The notes under the pieces were generated by a model that saw only the letters and a list, made by a program, of their open reading frames with translations, was not told where the DNA came from and did no database searches. Shown piece after piece: positions 26,191-39,565 of a stretch of 64,000 nt of DNA. Where the stretch lies: positions 18,972,501-19,036,500 of the forward strand of contig CM048553.1 in assembly GCA_026413225.1 (NCBI GenBank), in the 5' to 3' direction. The position numbers and the translations under genes were made by a program. The DNA comes from Otis tarda (Eukaryota > Chordata > Aves > Otidiformes > Otididae). Within the stretch, counting starts at the first letter, position 1; each line of letters begins with the position of its first letter.

Positions 26191-29100
26191 ATCCAACATA
26201 AACATCTTCAGTTTGGGTTAATAGTCTGAGATTTTGAGGGGTTTTTGGCAGGGGTGGTCAAAGCATGAGGGTGTTTTTTAGGAAAGAAGTGAGTAGGGCA
26301 CTCCAGGTAAATGCCAGCTGGAGCGACCAACTTGAGAACATCGACAAAGAAGCTACAACCATCACTTGCCTTTGCAATCCACTCTCAAAGTAAAGACATT
26401 TGAGATGCACTTTAAAGTTACAAATGGCTTTTGAAACCTAGCACTTAGTTTAGCCATTCCCACTGAAGATGCAGTTACAGTTCAAAACAGCTTCATCTCT
26501 TTCAGACATGATAGAAAATAACAGCTCTCTACAAGTCAGGCCTTAGTGCAGCATCTCCGAGACACAATGTGCAGTGGGACCGAGTGCTGAGAGATAATGT
26601 CAAGGTGGCTCTTGCCCTTTGTACATGTCCAGTCATTACAGGGGGACAACAGAAATTCTGCTTTGATGAAATCACCACCAAGCTCTAACAAGTGGCGATA
26701 CACGTCGTATATGCGTGTATGCAGTCTTTACCTTTCAGAAAACTTTTTCCTGTATCAGTTCCATCGTGTTACCAGCCGCCTGGCCGCACAGACTTATGAC
26801 TCCAAGCACACCTGCACATCAAGAGCTCTTTGGCCATCCAACAGCCCTTCCCGTTCCCAGACTAAGAGCACTTTTTTTCAAGTGTAAAACAAGAATCCAA
26901 CAGAAAGATAAAGGGAAAGTAATATTCCACTTCTTGCCATAAAACGTTGAGCTTACAGTGTGCACCACCTTAAATCTAGCTAGAGGAGCAGGCTCTATAC
27001 TTGGACTAGCTTGGTTACACCTGCACTAAACCTGTTGACACTCCCTTACTGACATTGTCACAGATCAGCTGTCAGTGGGACAACTTTGGCGACATGCTGG
27101 GTGAACTCTGCTCCTAAGGGAAGGGAGCACAAGGCCATGTAGAGCCTGACCAAGAGCAGTCCCATGAGGGCTTCCACTCTAGCCACGCTTTAGGCAATCA
27201 GAGCAAAATGATGCATGAGACGCAGCACATTTTGCATTGGCCTGACTGAAATCACATGCCTCTCTGTGTGGAGGTTTATTCCCCCAGCGACATTTCATTC
27301 ATTGAGCTATTTCCCTGCTACCAGTCTGCATTACTTTACTCCTGATCGGCAAGACAAATACCCAGATCAGAACCTAGCAGGCACTCATTTCTGCATATTT
27401 ACAAGTGTATTTCATTTCCTACAAACAAATGGAATGTAAGTTAAAAAAAAAAAAAGTTGAAGTTATCCAATTAAGCAGAGAGAAGTTAATAAATCTCTCA
27501 TGTTTGATTTTCCTATGCTTCCTTAGTGTACTTTCCAGACAGAACAGTGTGATGAGTACACTAAGAAACCTCTTAGTATTTCAGCCAAGATTTTTCAGGG
27601 TGTTATCACAAACAACGAAAACATAAACACACTGAAACATAACACATTTCAATCCTAAAAAGGTTGGATTTACATAATTACACCACTGGTTTGCCAATAT
27701 CCACATTTATCTCATCAGTATAGCATGGCCCACCCATCCCATAAGCTATTAGGCTGTTTGGACTGAACATATAAAAGCTGTTACTGATTTGTTTTTTTTT
27801 TTAAAGTTAACATTATGACACCCCTCATAACTAGTGCTGCATTCAAACCAACTGTTTCTTTTGCTTTCAAACCGTTTGTTTCTTTAGCTTTTCCAGAGTT
27901 GCTTTTTGGTAGAATATTCTGAGAACAAACAGGAGTCGTGCAATTTGTGAAGATGTAGCAAGCATTTCCTCCCCCCTCCCTTTCTCCGTGAAGAGATCAA
28001 GCACATCATGTACATAACATAGACAGCCACTGCCAACACAGGGAGCCAAACCCTTCAGACCAGTCTCAATTTCAGCACTTCCTCAGGGCACCACTGAATT
28101 CACGGGGTCATCCCCTTTTTTCCCAAAAAAGGAATAGTTTCAAACATGTACAGTTCTGCTATAGATCAGCATTTTTATTTGGTTTAAATATGCTGTATAT
28201 CAGATTTCTGCTCTTTAAAAAAAGAAATACTGTTAGTAACTGCACTCATAAATCAAAATAAATGCATGGCTTTCTGACTTGCTGTACTAACGACTCAGCT
28301 CTTATTTTTGTTCCATATTTGTATTTCTTCTCACTGCACTGAAACCAAATAAAACTGAACAACTTGATATGGTTAAATGAACGTAAAGGAAAGCATAACC
28401 CTTGGTCTCATTTGGCACTACCAAACAACTGAGCCCAAACACAATTTCTACCACAGACATATGGAATAGGTTAGGACATAAATAATATAAAAATGTTATA
28501 AAAGCTGATAGTTAAAAGACCTAAGCAGCATGTTTACACCTGTAGCCATCTATTTCTTCCAACTTAAGAACACAGGAAATCAGAAGTAGTAAGTTGCTGT
28601 GCTGAATTTTGGAGTCAGCACTACTGGCAGAATAAATGGTCATGGAAGCTTTATATACAACTGAATTTTGCAATGTAAGTGTCCAAGCTGCACTGCGTCT
28701 CATACCTATAAGGTCCAGTGGCATTTGCTGGCAGCATTTGTAAGTACATCCAATGTTAGAGGTGCTATCAGTGCCTCAGTTAAGAGTCTTCTTAGATCAC
28801 AACCTTATTCTTACACTGTTTGAGCCCTACATTTTCTTTTCATTTTAGTTCCTTCTATCAAAAAAAAAATATAGAAATTGGTCAGCATGACTGAAGTAAA
28901 CAACCCAGTTTATCCTAAGGTCAAGCTATCTATAGTAAATATTAAGTGACTGAGGGACTAGCCCTTTACCCAACACACCCTTTTGGTCTTTTCACTTAGT
29001 CACATGGAGTTCTAATTTGCAATGATGTAAGAAAGGCATATATTCACACAAAAAAAATAATTTCAGCATCACATCATTTCTCATGGAGTCCTGTTGCCTG

Positions 29101-31216
29101 CTGATATTTGCAACTGCCTCGCTTTTGCCAGCTGAGGCTTTTTTTAACCCTAGATCTTAACATGTATCCAAGAAAAGACATTTTTACTGCTCATATTTTC
29201 AGAAGTCTGATTAGTTTTCCAGAACCCTTATTAGAAAAAGTACAATCCAACAAGGGGAAGAATCAAGCTCCTCAGAATGTAGCTGTGTTCTCCTAGACAC
29301 CAGGTACTGGTTAACTCCTCTTTGTTAAAAGTAAGACAGGGACAGAATTGATTCTCGTTAGTATTCGTTAGGCTTATCTAGAGGCAGGTAACTAACAATA
29401 TACTGAAGTGAACACTCAGTGGAAAGCAGAGAATTTGGGTCATGATCATGAAGTATCACATTTTGGATTTGTGAAAATCTTACTGGGAAAGCTAAGGTCC
29501 CGAATGACAAGTAAATGGCAGGCTTAAAAAAGAAAAAACATTGCTTCTAACTTTACTTGGGTTCTAGGAACTGTTGTACCAAAATATCCAGCTCCACAAA
29601 GTGAGTTTTAATCCCTGTTTGAGTAACAGCTCATTTGGAAAGCTAACTGGAAGTCGTAAAGCTTGGCTGGACTTTGGCTTATGGGACTCCAGTAACTCAG
29701 ATAAGCTACCTGGTTTACAAAGGAGGTAAAGGAGAACCTCCCCTCCTAATATGGGAGGTCACAGCCATGAGCACTTTTATCATCTGCCAGCATGTTTAGG
29801 GAGCCTTGGCAACATCTGACTGCCAGCTACTTAGGAATTTCAAGTAAACAAACAGCCAGATTAGTGCAAATTGTTCTACTGAAAGCAAGGCCAGTGGAAA
29901 ATAGAGAGTAAAACATCTAAAGAATTGGAAGAACAAAACATTATGTAAAAAGAGGTGGAGCAAGAATAAAACCAGAAACTAGGAGACAATAAAAATGGAC
30001 TCAAATACAATCCTTATATTTTTATTCAGGGCAAGCTCCCAGCGAAGGCAGTGGAGGTTCTGCCTGAGAACCTCAGACTTACGTGAGATAAGACTTCTAA
30101 TTTTAATGAAGGGCTGAAGAGACCTTCACACAAGACAGATCATATGTTGTCATTAAGTGATTTCATCAGCTCCAGGGCAAGCTTTAAGCAAACCTCAACA
30201 TGAAAGGCAGGCTAACTTGAAAACGGGCCTTTAATGGGAAATAACGAACTCTCCCACTAAAAATTCCACTAAAACAACTGTATTGTGGTTGCAAGTTGAT
30301 CTGTTTCCACAGATGAAACTCTCCGGGAGTTTCCAGGTAACCGGTTTGTGATATCCACCATATGACACTCCTCTTAGACTAACGAAGATTACCGGATGGG
30401 TGCGGCAAGTTCATGTTCCTTGAACAGTTTAATATTAAGAACATGACACTTTTCTTTCAATGATCAGCTTGATGTAAACTTAAAATCCATCCTCATTATT
30501 TAATTTTTTAAAAAAATATATCTTTTAAAATGTTGGTACAGTGATAGTATCGTACATGGTTATATTCCTTACACACAATGTTTGTGAAATAAATATAATA
30601 CACCAAAACATATATTAAAAAAGCCACAATCCAGTATCCACCAAACTATAATGCAGGATTTGTATCTTTAAACAGACTGACTTTTTGCAAGATAAATTTG
30701 AGATTTATATATTGTTTTATGTTTAACTAAGATTAAAAAAAAAATTCCCTTAAAATTCTCTTCACATTCCCACTTACTTAGGCTTTATACAGCAATAGGT
30801 ATTAAATATCAAAGGACACAGGAATGAAAGAGAACAGGTTACAGTCTTTCATCACAGTCTGATTTGATGCAGCTACTTCTCAGTGTCTGCAACTCTGCAG
30901 TTGCATAAATAATTGGCAACTACTGACAACCCATTCAAAGCAAAGTAGTAAAATCCATACCAGTAAAAACAAAATTCAGAACATCAGAGATTTCTTTTAT
31001 ATATTTTGTTCAAATCTCAGCAAGATTTGTAATAGCAAGTTGGAAAATAACTATTTATGTTTAATATGTAGGTTTGAAAACAGATATAAAACCTGAGAGT
31101 AAAGTTTGGTGATTTAGAGAGCAATTAAACATTTACTCATACGGCTCAAGGAAGAAAAACAGTTTTCATTGTTCTGATTTAAATTCCCAGTTACTCCAAA
31201 AATATCTTTTAGTTTG

Positions 31217-31237
31217 AAAAAAAAAAAAAAAAAAAAA
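31217..31237 (+). repeat. A21 homopolymer run
   Basis: An uninterrupted run of 21 A. I looked for a retrocopy or SINE body before it and saw none, so a simple slippage origin is likely. Confidence 0.85.
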
Positions 31238-31770
31238 TTAAGATAGCTTTCATTATTTATAAGCACCATCTTACCTTACATCTCTTGGTGAGTTCCGTTT
31301 CTAGGTGACTTTGGCAGGTATTTTAATTCAGAATTAGTTTCAGCAATACATGCCATTACATCTTCCCTTTAAAATAAACTGCTTTTTCTCTTTTCCTCAG
31401 ACAAAGTATGCAGGCTAAAAGAGCTGCAGTGCCTCTGTTCGAGCGATTTCATGGACACTCAGAGACTTTCTTTCTACTGTATGAAAGTTAAATCTGAGTA
31501 AGGAAGGCATTTTTCCTGTCCCGGAAATCAGTATAACCAAAACCAATGCTGAGCTAATGAGAAATGTTTCTTCCATGTGTTCTGTTTGGCAGACACTGCA
31601 AGTCATATCAAGGAAACACGTGATGTTTATAAATACAATACGGCTCATGTTGTCATAACCTCTGAATGACAAAAAGAGCATTAGAAAAAGCAGACAGCAA
31701 AACAGCAGGAAAGATGAGATTTGTGTCACTTGGAAGGTCTCTATCAGATAATAGAGGTACTAGCGTTTGC

Positions 31771-31789
31771 TTTTTCTTTTTCTTTTTCT
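31771..31789. repeat. Short (TTTTTC) repeat
   Basis: Three units of TTTTTC in a pyrimidine run. Minor low-complexity sequence. Confidence 0.65.
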
Positions 31790-34700
31790 TCCCAAAAGAA
31801 AACAAAGTTTTATAGTAATAGGATCAGTACGGCAAACACATGGCAACTTATATAAAAGCTGTCCTATAGGCATCGTAGCACTAAAATCATTCACCCAATT
31901 TATTGCTTGAATTCTTTTCCAATAAATACTTTTGTTCTAAATACCTCTATGTAGTTCAAGGAGCTGTTATTTTTTTTTAGCCATAGTATGCAATGAGCAA
32001 ATGTAATTTTGACAGCATTTGCAGCTTTTATGTTTATTGATGTTAAGACCACAAACAAGCCAACGGAAAGAAGTCAAACATCTCAAAGAAGCTGGATGTA
32101 TGTTTACAAGTACCTTAAGAACACAGAAGGATGATCCTGCTTTTATCATCTCTCTATCTTCCCTGCAAACCAGCACTGAATTTCAGGCTCCTTTAATGCT
32201 TTAAATTCTTGAGGACTTGTTTAAGGGTTTTTAGCACTTGCAGTGTTCCTTTTAAGTTCACAAATTGCATTGAAGTCCAGAGAGTTCAAATGCTAGCAAC
32301 CTGCTAGCCAGGCACTTTCATGGGAAAAATTAAAAGTTGCTGTTGTGCAATTTCAGCAATAAAAGCTATTCAGCACAACAGTTTATCCAAGTTATCAAAC
32401 GCCTGTCTCATTTTACTGTATAACACATTTTAACTCATCCCTTCTCACCTTGGCAGTCCAAACCCCCATCACTGCCGGGAACCTCATCACCTTTTTGCCA
32501 TTCTAACTCACAGAAGATGTGGAGTTTCCAGGTATCTCCTGCTCCCTCAGCTTAGCTCTGACTCAACTTGCCCTAATTGTTCTTTCTTGAGAAACAATCT
32601 CTTAAAAAAAAAAAAAAACCATAACACCTGAAAGTGTACCTTGCTACAACAACAACCACAACAAGCATTCTTTGGGTATTCTGGCCTCACCCACTCAGCA
32701 GAGATCTGGGATAAAGCGCTGACCTGCCAAGGTCATGTGTAAACCAAGGAATTAAGCAAAAACATGGTGGGTCTAGGACATTTTAAAATAAAGTGTAACC
32801 TACAGACTTCGAGGCAGGTGGTTGGGAAGAGAAAGACTGCCAAGCAAAATAGCCACCGGTTTGTTATGAACAAAAAAATTCCCTCCAGATTCTCAAAACT
32901 GGCAGACAGATGAAGCCCAAACAAACCACTGCATAAACCAACATTATTAGTGTCCAACTGTGCCACCAGAAATGCAGACAAGTTGCAATGACAGAAGGGA
33001 GAGATTATAATTTAGCATTCTTGCCCTTTTAGCCATTTCATAAAAGGAGGGTGTAGGGAATGAGGACAGAAAATACGCTATACATATTCGGTGGGGGAAT
33101 CACTTCCACTCGGAGTCACGAGTGGCCCACAGCAACAACCCAGGATAAGAGGAGCGGTGACACTTTCACAGAAATTCAATTTGTTCAGCAACATAGGAAA
33201 ACCTGCCGTCAGTTCTTTAGTGTCATCTACTGATGTTCAATCTATACACCACTGCTGAATGTGAAATGAGAGGCAACCTGGACCCTACACCTGGTGAGTT
33301 TGAGGAAGTATTTTCCCCTTCAAATCTATGCAAATCACAAACGTTCATTCTAACAGCACAGACCAGCACAACTGTTCACACGCATTCCCACTGGAATTCA
33401 AAACAATGCCAGAGAGAATAAAAAGATCATCTAAACACTGGGACACGAGACAGTACTTATTATTTCCAAAGAAAGTTTTGTTGCACAGAGAGCTAGAAAG
33501 TGCTGATAAACACTACAAGCTCAGGTGAAGGAATAAATGAATGAAATGCAGCCATGTGAAGATACATTTTTCCAAAGAAAACAGTTGCTACAGATTTTCA
33601 GCATACATTTTGAGGAAGGAATAATTAAAAAAAGGAACAGCACAAATGCAAATATTCAGTGAGACATCACTATGTGGCTACCTCTTGCTTGAATAACATT
33701 CAACGTGGTAGACCTGTCAAACAAACCATGCTCTGCAAGATGTAAACAGCCAGGGCACAGTATCCATAAGCAAGTAAGGCACTCTGAAGGATTTCAAGAG
33801 AAAGTGTCCTTTAGACCTTGCTTAGACCCCAAGTAAAATCCCTTTTCTCAAATACAACCCATTCAGAACAATGCAGGAAACAGAAAGACAACCAGGAAAA
33901 TTAGAATTAATGGACATGAAAGCCGAGTGGTTTGATAGGAGATCTGAAACTCACAGATCCCACATTCTGAGTCTTGTTGTCCATATGGATAATACTTAAT
34001 ACTTCAAGTGTTACTGCCAGTTCTTACACAGGCTTCACATCTGTTTGGTAGTTAAAACAGGTGTCCAGGCTGGTAGCTAACATTATTTTCTGAGATTATT
34101 TTCAGTCTGTTACATGGAAATGATTATAAATCACATGACTAGAAGCCTGAACATCATCAAACCCAGGGATAAATGTTCCAAAGGGACAAGAAGGTAAACA
34201 GTAGAAAAATCTGTAAAGGCAAAACTTTCCCAAACATCAAAAAAACAAAGCTTTAACTCACATATGGCAGGAGATACAACCACACTCACAGTATCGCCAT
34301 GGAAAAATGTACTTAAAACATTCATTATATTCTAAACACTGTTCTTTCAACTGGTCTGACAATAAGCTGCTTTTCTGTAGGTTTTTTGAAACAGTTAACC
34401 ATGCTGCTGAGCATTCACTGTAGTGAATTTAGCACTCACATATCACCTGAAATTCAAGAACGTCAATTTACCCAATGCAAAGATGCACAAACACAAAAGG
34501 AGGGATGAGAAGCAATGTTTTTCTAAAAACTTTTTGGGTACCATAAAAATGTACATGTTTCTCACTTAGTCCTCCCACATTTCCACCCTCTCTAATCTGG
34601 TTTGCTAAGGAAAGAGGGATACATAATCCATCTGCTTATGGGTGGTTGTCTCCCCTGACCTCATAAACTGAGAATCTGCAGGCAAATTTCAACCAGATGT

Positions 34701-36856
34701 AACCAAAGGGTAGAAACCATTAGACTACTATGTCCCTACAAATTTTGCCAAATTAGAGATCTGCGAGAAGATCCTACAGTACTTCTGCTGAATAGAGGAA
34801 AAGTTGCAGTGTGCTCCAGCTTCTGAGATTCCGGAGGATGAGCATCAGAGTGAGCATTAGTATAACCCTCTACTTTGGGAAAAACCTCAGTTAGGATCTG
34901 AGTGTTGCTGCATGAGGAAGAACCCAACCAGAAGACACACATCCTTAGACAAACAGGTTTCATGATTTCCGGAGCTCAAGAAATTGCTTGTTTCCATGCT
35001 CATAACTTTGAAGTGCAGAAGTTCACATAGATCAAAGGGAAGACTTTTTGCATGTTTCTCCACAAAGCCCCTATGAACATCCTGGCTCTATCTTCACCTC
35101 TCAGACCAGAAAAACAAGAAATTTGCCAATGCAAAGGAAAAGCCAAATGAGAAAATAGCTGTTTTGTTGGATGAACAGAATTTCAAAATGGCATCTTTGG
35201 CATTTCAGCAGAACAAAATACAATATTCTACCTTCTGCAAAGGTCATCATTATTTTTGAGCTATGGCCAAAGGAAGATAAGTCAGACATAATCAGGAGAT
35301 GTCAGGTATGCATATCTGTTGTACAACACAGTGTTTTAAAACAAGCAATACAAATTATTACAGGTTTTTTGCACAGAAGCAGCACCTGTGTTCAAAATAA
35401 CTCTGCTAGGCAGTAAATGCCTGGAAGAGGCCCAAAGAAGTAATCTTTACTTTTGAATATATGTAGCTAACCATATCTGAAAATAGGCCTAGAGCATACA
35501 AATAAAGCTACAGTAGATAAACCCAGCATTCACTGCACATGGAACAAGAACAGTATAGCATAACTTTATAAAGCCACAGTGAAATTGTTACATGAGTTAA
35601 TGTCATAATGCACAATGATAATATGTCATGTCTTCAAATACGAATGAGACGTGTTGGATACATCCAGTTACTGCTACAGGAATATAACTAGAATTAAAGA
35701 ATTTCAGGACCTTAAAGAAGATACTAAAAACTATCACATCAACCTTATGAAGCACATCTATTTACTCTCTCATGTTGTGTGTGCAGCTGTGTGAATAATC
35801 AAGTAATTAGATTTCTGACCTATCAAAAGGACCATTCTATAATTGAAGTACGTAAATGCGAGGTGGTTGAGAATAGTGCCTGTAAATAAACTATTGCAAT
35901 CTTTCTAAAATAATGAGGCCCTAAACTGTTGAAACAGCAGAAGTATTTACATGAAATGTTAATAATAAAGCAGTGAGATATGCTCAGAATTTATAATGAA
36001 ACCAAGAAGCAAATGTACAATTAAGCAAATCACTTCACAGGACATTTTCCACACAGCTGAATCGGCTTTGGAGCACACATAAAAGCCACAAAGTAGGTAG
36101 GACAGTGGTGGCATTCCCTTCTGGCCCTATTGAGCTCATTTGGTTGTACCCTTTCCTGGGGACAGATGTGGGATGGGTGGGGAGGAGATGAGGTTGTGCC
36201 ATCTCACTACCACCACCCCCTGCTGCAATGTTACCTGTGGGTAACATGGTGGAAGAGGTGCCGCACAGCAGCATCTCCTGTCCTCTTGGCATCAAGGTGG
36301 GAGATTACACCCCAGCAAAAGATGGAGACAGTAACAGAGAGAAATCAAGTAAGTTTCAAATGCCTTCGTTATAGTTTCCCAATATGAAATGTTAACTTGA
36401 AAATGCAAATATACTAGTCCTTGTTCAGTAAAGGTAGAAAATTTTAGAAAAAGACAAAACCACTTACAACACAACAGGTATTTATCAGAATTTCTTATTT
36501 GAAATGGTCATTTAAAAAGTGTTTCAATAGACTTCAAGCTAGGTACATCCGCTCAGCTACTGCAAACCAGTACTGAAGCCTTGCCGGAGTGATCTAACAC
36601 CTTGCTGTAAAGGCTTTGGAAACATGAAATAAGAAGTTGTATGAACTCTGAGCACTATGCGTGTCCTGAAATAAGTAATTAAAGGCTATGCTTTGATTCA
36701 CGTGCTTTAATGCTAGTAAACAAGAACAAAAAAAAACAGTTAATGCTCAGGGCAAGTAATTGGAAAAAAGCAAAGCAATTAATAAATATCACAGTAAGCG
36801 TTATCAATTCAGTCTTCTGTATATGTGTCACACATATACCCTCAATTTTATGCATT

Positions 36857-36870
36857 GTTGTGTACACAAC
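36857..36870. repeat. Perfect 14-bp palindrome in intron after exon C
   Basis: GTTGTGTACACAAC reads the same on both strands. It lies about 70 nt downstream of the exon C donor in the direction of transcription. It may be chance. Confidence 0.6.
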
Positions 36871-36942
36871 ATAGTTAAGAATTTAAACATTTAACATAAA
36901 AGCTGGAGGAAAGAGGAGTATAAATGCAGCACCAGTACTTAC

Positions 36943-37036
36943 CCTTATATCTCCATTCACAGCTCTGGAAGTGTGATTAAATGCGTGTGCTGGATCTTTG
37001 TTGTAAACTTTAAGGAAAGATCGGTCTTGAATATTC
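36943..37036 (-). CDS. KIAA1217: KIAA1217 (SKT) internal exon C, end of conserved block
   Basis: This is a 94-nt exon entering in phase 2 and ending in phase 0, with a GGTTCCAG acceptor and a GTAAGT donor on the minus strand. It encodes 31 full codons after the split Arg: NIQDRSFLKVYNKDPAHAF, then NHTSRAVNGDIR. The sequence continues the conserved SKT/SRCIN1 block from exon B. The Lys-Val-Tyr-Asn-Lys-Asp-Pro stretch is the family's conserved strand before the polar linker. Exons B and C together total 293 nt, so skipping both would also break the frame. A perfect 14-bp palindrome lies in the downstream intron, about 70 nt past the donor. Confidence 0.94.
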
Positions 37037-39560
37037 CTGGAACCAAAAGAATCAGCGATGATAACAGATGAAAGTAGTTTTATTTACTTTGTTGCCTGAA
37101 AGTTTCAGGTAACAGACAAACATAGTAGGTCTGCAGCTGACCTATAAGAAAAACCTAAATGCCATAAATTAGACACACACAAACAAACAAAAGCCTACTT
37201 TGATTCTCTTTCCCATGGGAAGTATCATTCTTTTGCTACAACTCCACACCCATAAAAATTAGATAATGTTAAGTTTCTTTCAAGATCCTGCCATATAGTG
37301 AAAACACTTTGAAGACAATAGAGCTTCAATATTTACATGGCACTCAAAAGGATTTAGTTAATATTTACATGTTTTATTGTGTACTCAGCCCACGTGAATT
37401 TTTTCTATTCTAAGAAGCAAGAATATCAAAAGAAAAGCAGTCTTTCTAACTGTAGTTATTCTTGAGGTAATTCTAATTATCAGCTTGTTCACAAACCTGA
37501 AAAAAAATCCACAAAAGCTAAAAATTCAGTGGCAGATAAATCCTTCCTCTAAACTTTATCTATAATAAAGATAAAGGTTTTTAAGTAAAAAAAATAGGAA
37601 CTACAAAAACAAATGAACAATCAAAATTGTTCATGAAAGCTACCATACAAATGGTTTAGTTGGAAAGCCCAAAGAGAATATTTTTGTTTAATAAGGACCC
37701 AACACTTTGTCATTCATTAATCCACTTTAAAAGGCTATTTTTAGGAAAGAGTTAGATGACATCAGTCTTCTATTTTTTTCAAAACCTACCTTCCGATACT
37801 TTTATGACTTAGACACTTGCACTGAGTTCTGCTGATCTCTTGCTCACATTCAATCAGCAGCAAAGCCTCCAAATCTACGCTCACTTACACCCTTTCAAAG
37901 CTGCGATCCTTTTCTCTTCCCAGTAGTGATCTCTAGAGAATTTACTTACACATGTGACTGAATTCCTTTCCTCCAGGTGCAGCTACAAGGCTAGTGAGCT
38001 GATCTTAATCACTAGGATTATCATTTAAAAATAAATAAAAGGATTCTTGGGCAGGTCCAATTTCTTTCTTACAATGTCATTTTACAATCAGTGATTGCTT
38101 TGAATGGGTTGCTAGTCAGAACTTGCGCTGCTGTTGTAGATGTCAAGTAGTTATTAAAGAAACCCCACAGCTTAAGAGACAGATCAGTGCCTTCTGTTTA
38201 AGAACTGCAGGGCTGATGAGAAGTTTAGTATTTATGAGCGTTTACTTGTAGACCGCATAGGAAAATAGCTACCTTGTGGCAAGTTCAAGTTCTTCAATTA
38301 TTTATGGTAACATAAACTGTTTTCCATCTTGCAAATGTGACCCTTTTGCTTTGAGACTTGCACTGGGAGTCTCAGTTATCATTTTCTGCCTCCGACTTGG
38401 AAATATGTTATTTTCGATACAAAGCAAGCTCTCTCATCTGCAGTTCAAGAAGTAGTATATAATTCATTTAAATAAATTCTATCTGCTCTTTTTTCTGTCT
38501 GATGGCTATAAGTTGGTACCTCAACTAACTGCAGTTTGTTTTAAAAGCATTCCCCATAAATATTTCTTGTAGAAACATGACACTTTAAAGTAAAACATTG
38601 CTGCAAGGCAAAGCACCAAAATACCAAGCATTTGATCTCTGAAGTGAATTCCATTTCACCTCATGTTGCTGTTCTAAGATAAACATTACTGATAACAGGT
38701 ATATATTACTGTACTTTTATTATTACTAGTACTTGCATTACTGTAGCTCCTAGATGCCCATGGCATTTTGAAAGGCCTCATTGATCTGTGTGTGCTGTAT
38801 AAACACCCCAGGAATACAACCTCTTCACCAGATTACAAGGTGAATAGAAGACATGACAAGACAAGAAGATAGCTGCAGAAATATAAGGGAACAAAAGGAA
38901 ATAAGAGGACCATAGTCTCTCCAGCCAGACAAGCAATAAACAGATCCTGGGACCACGGGCACGCTCTGAGCAGGCAGTGCAACAGCGAGAGCGGGAAGGA
39001 GACCAACGCAGCAGCTTTGCAGATGTCTGCAGAGGACGCCTTCCAAGCACATTAGAGGGCTGCCCGAGAGAGAGCATGAAAGCACTTGTTTGAAAATTAA
39101 AGACACGTAGAATGAAAGTTGGCATTATTCACCAAGTGGAAGCAGATGGCACTTGGTACTGAACAAGAAATGAAAAGTAGCATTGAAGTGGGCTTGGAGG
39201 AGCCCTCATAATGAAGACAAGTAGTTTATATTTAATGAGATGGAAAAGATACAGCCAGAGGACAAATGAAAAAAATGCATGTGAAACAGTTTTCTTGTCA
39301 CACTAGGAGAATGATCTTTGTTGCTTCATTTGCACGGGTAAAAGTGAACAAGGTTACCTGTGTCAACTGCTGAGAAAGGACCATTACAGCAGTTGCTATT
39401 AAAAAGCTGATGGATTAGCTGAGTGTTTTTTCACTGCATGGTGGGAAAGGAAAGGCTGCATCGTAGGGTTATTATGCAGAAAAAATCTGAAATTGACACT
39501 GGATGCAGAGCCCTGAATCACTTTAAGAAAAGAACCAGGTTATGGGCTTCAGCAGAAAGA

Positions 39561-39565
39561 CAGTG
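39561..39565. repeat. Target-site duplication (left) of the minus-strand solo LTR
   Basis: CAGTG directly abuts the TGTCGTAGTT end of the LTR. It is identical to the five bases at 40696-40700 on the other side. Confidence 0.9.

Larger units (their letters stand above)
13214..36942 (-). other. KIAA1217: KIAA1217 intron between exons C and D
   Basis: This long intron of 23.7 kb is mostly AT-rich. Nameable content is sparse: a GC-rich patch near 15590-15740, an AT-rich tandem repeat at 21068-21115, a G-rich tract near 21210-21284, a short ATAC repeat at 24517-24534, a CR1 3' end at 25634-25687, a purine-rich stretch at 25690-26190 and an A21 run at 31217-31237. I saw no exon-like segment between consensus splice sites and no second gene. 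Distal regulatory elements could be present but cannot be recognised by eye. Confidence 0.8.

Noticed and set aside
31415-31729. Minus-strand frame with hydrophobic, membrane-like stretches
   Set aside because: T-rich sequence yields Phe/Leu codons by composition, and no family resemblance or exon context was seen.
35692-35750. Possible very old CR1 3' end, minus strand
   Set aside because: Only a loose resemblance to the antisense CR1 tail, too degenerate to call.
39201-39260. Resemblance to an ancient vertebrate repeat (TAGTTTATATTTAATGAGAT stretch)
   Set aside because: The phrase recalls old LINE-type repeats in mammals, but one short stretch is not enough to assign a family.
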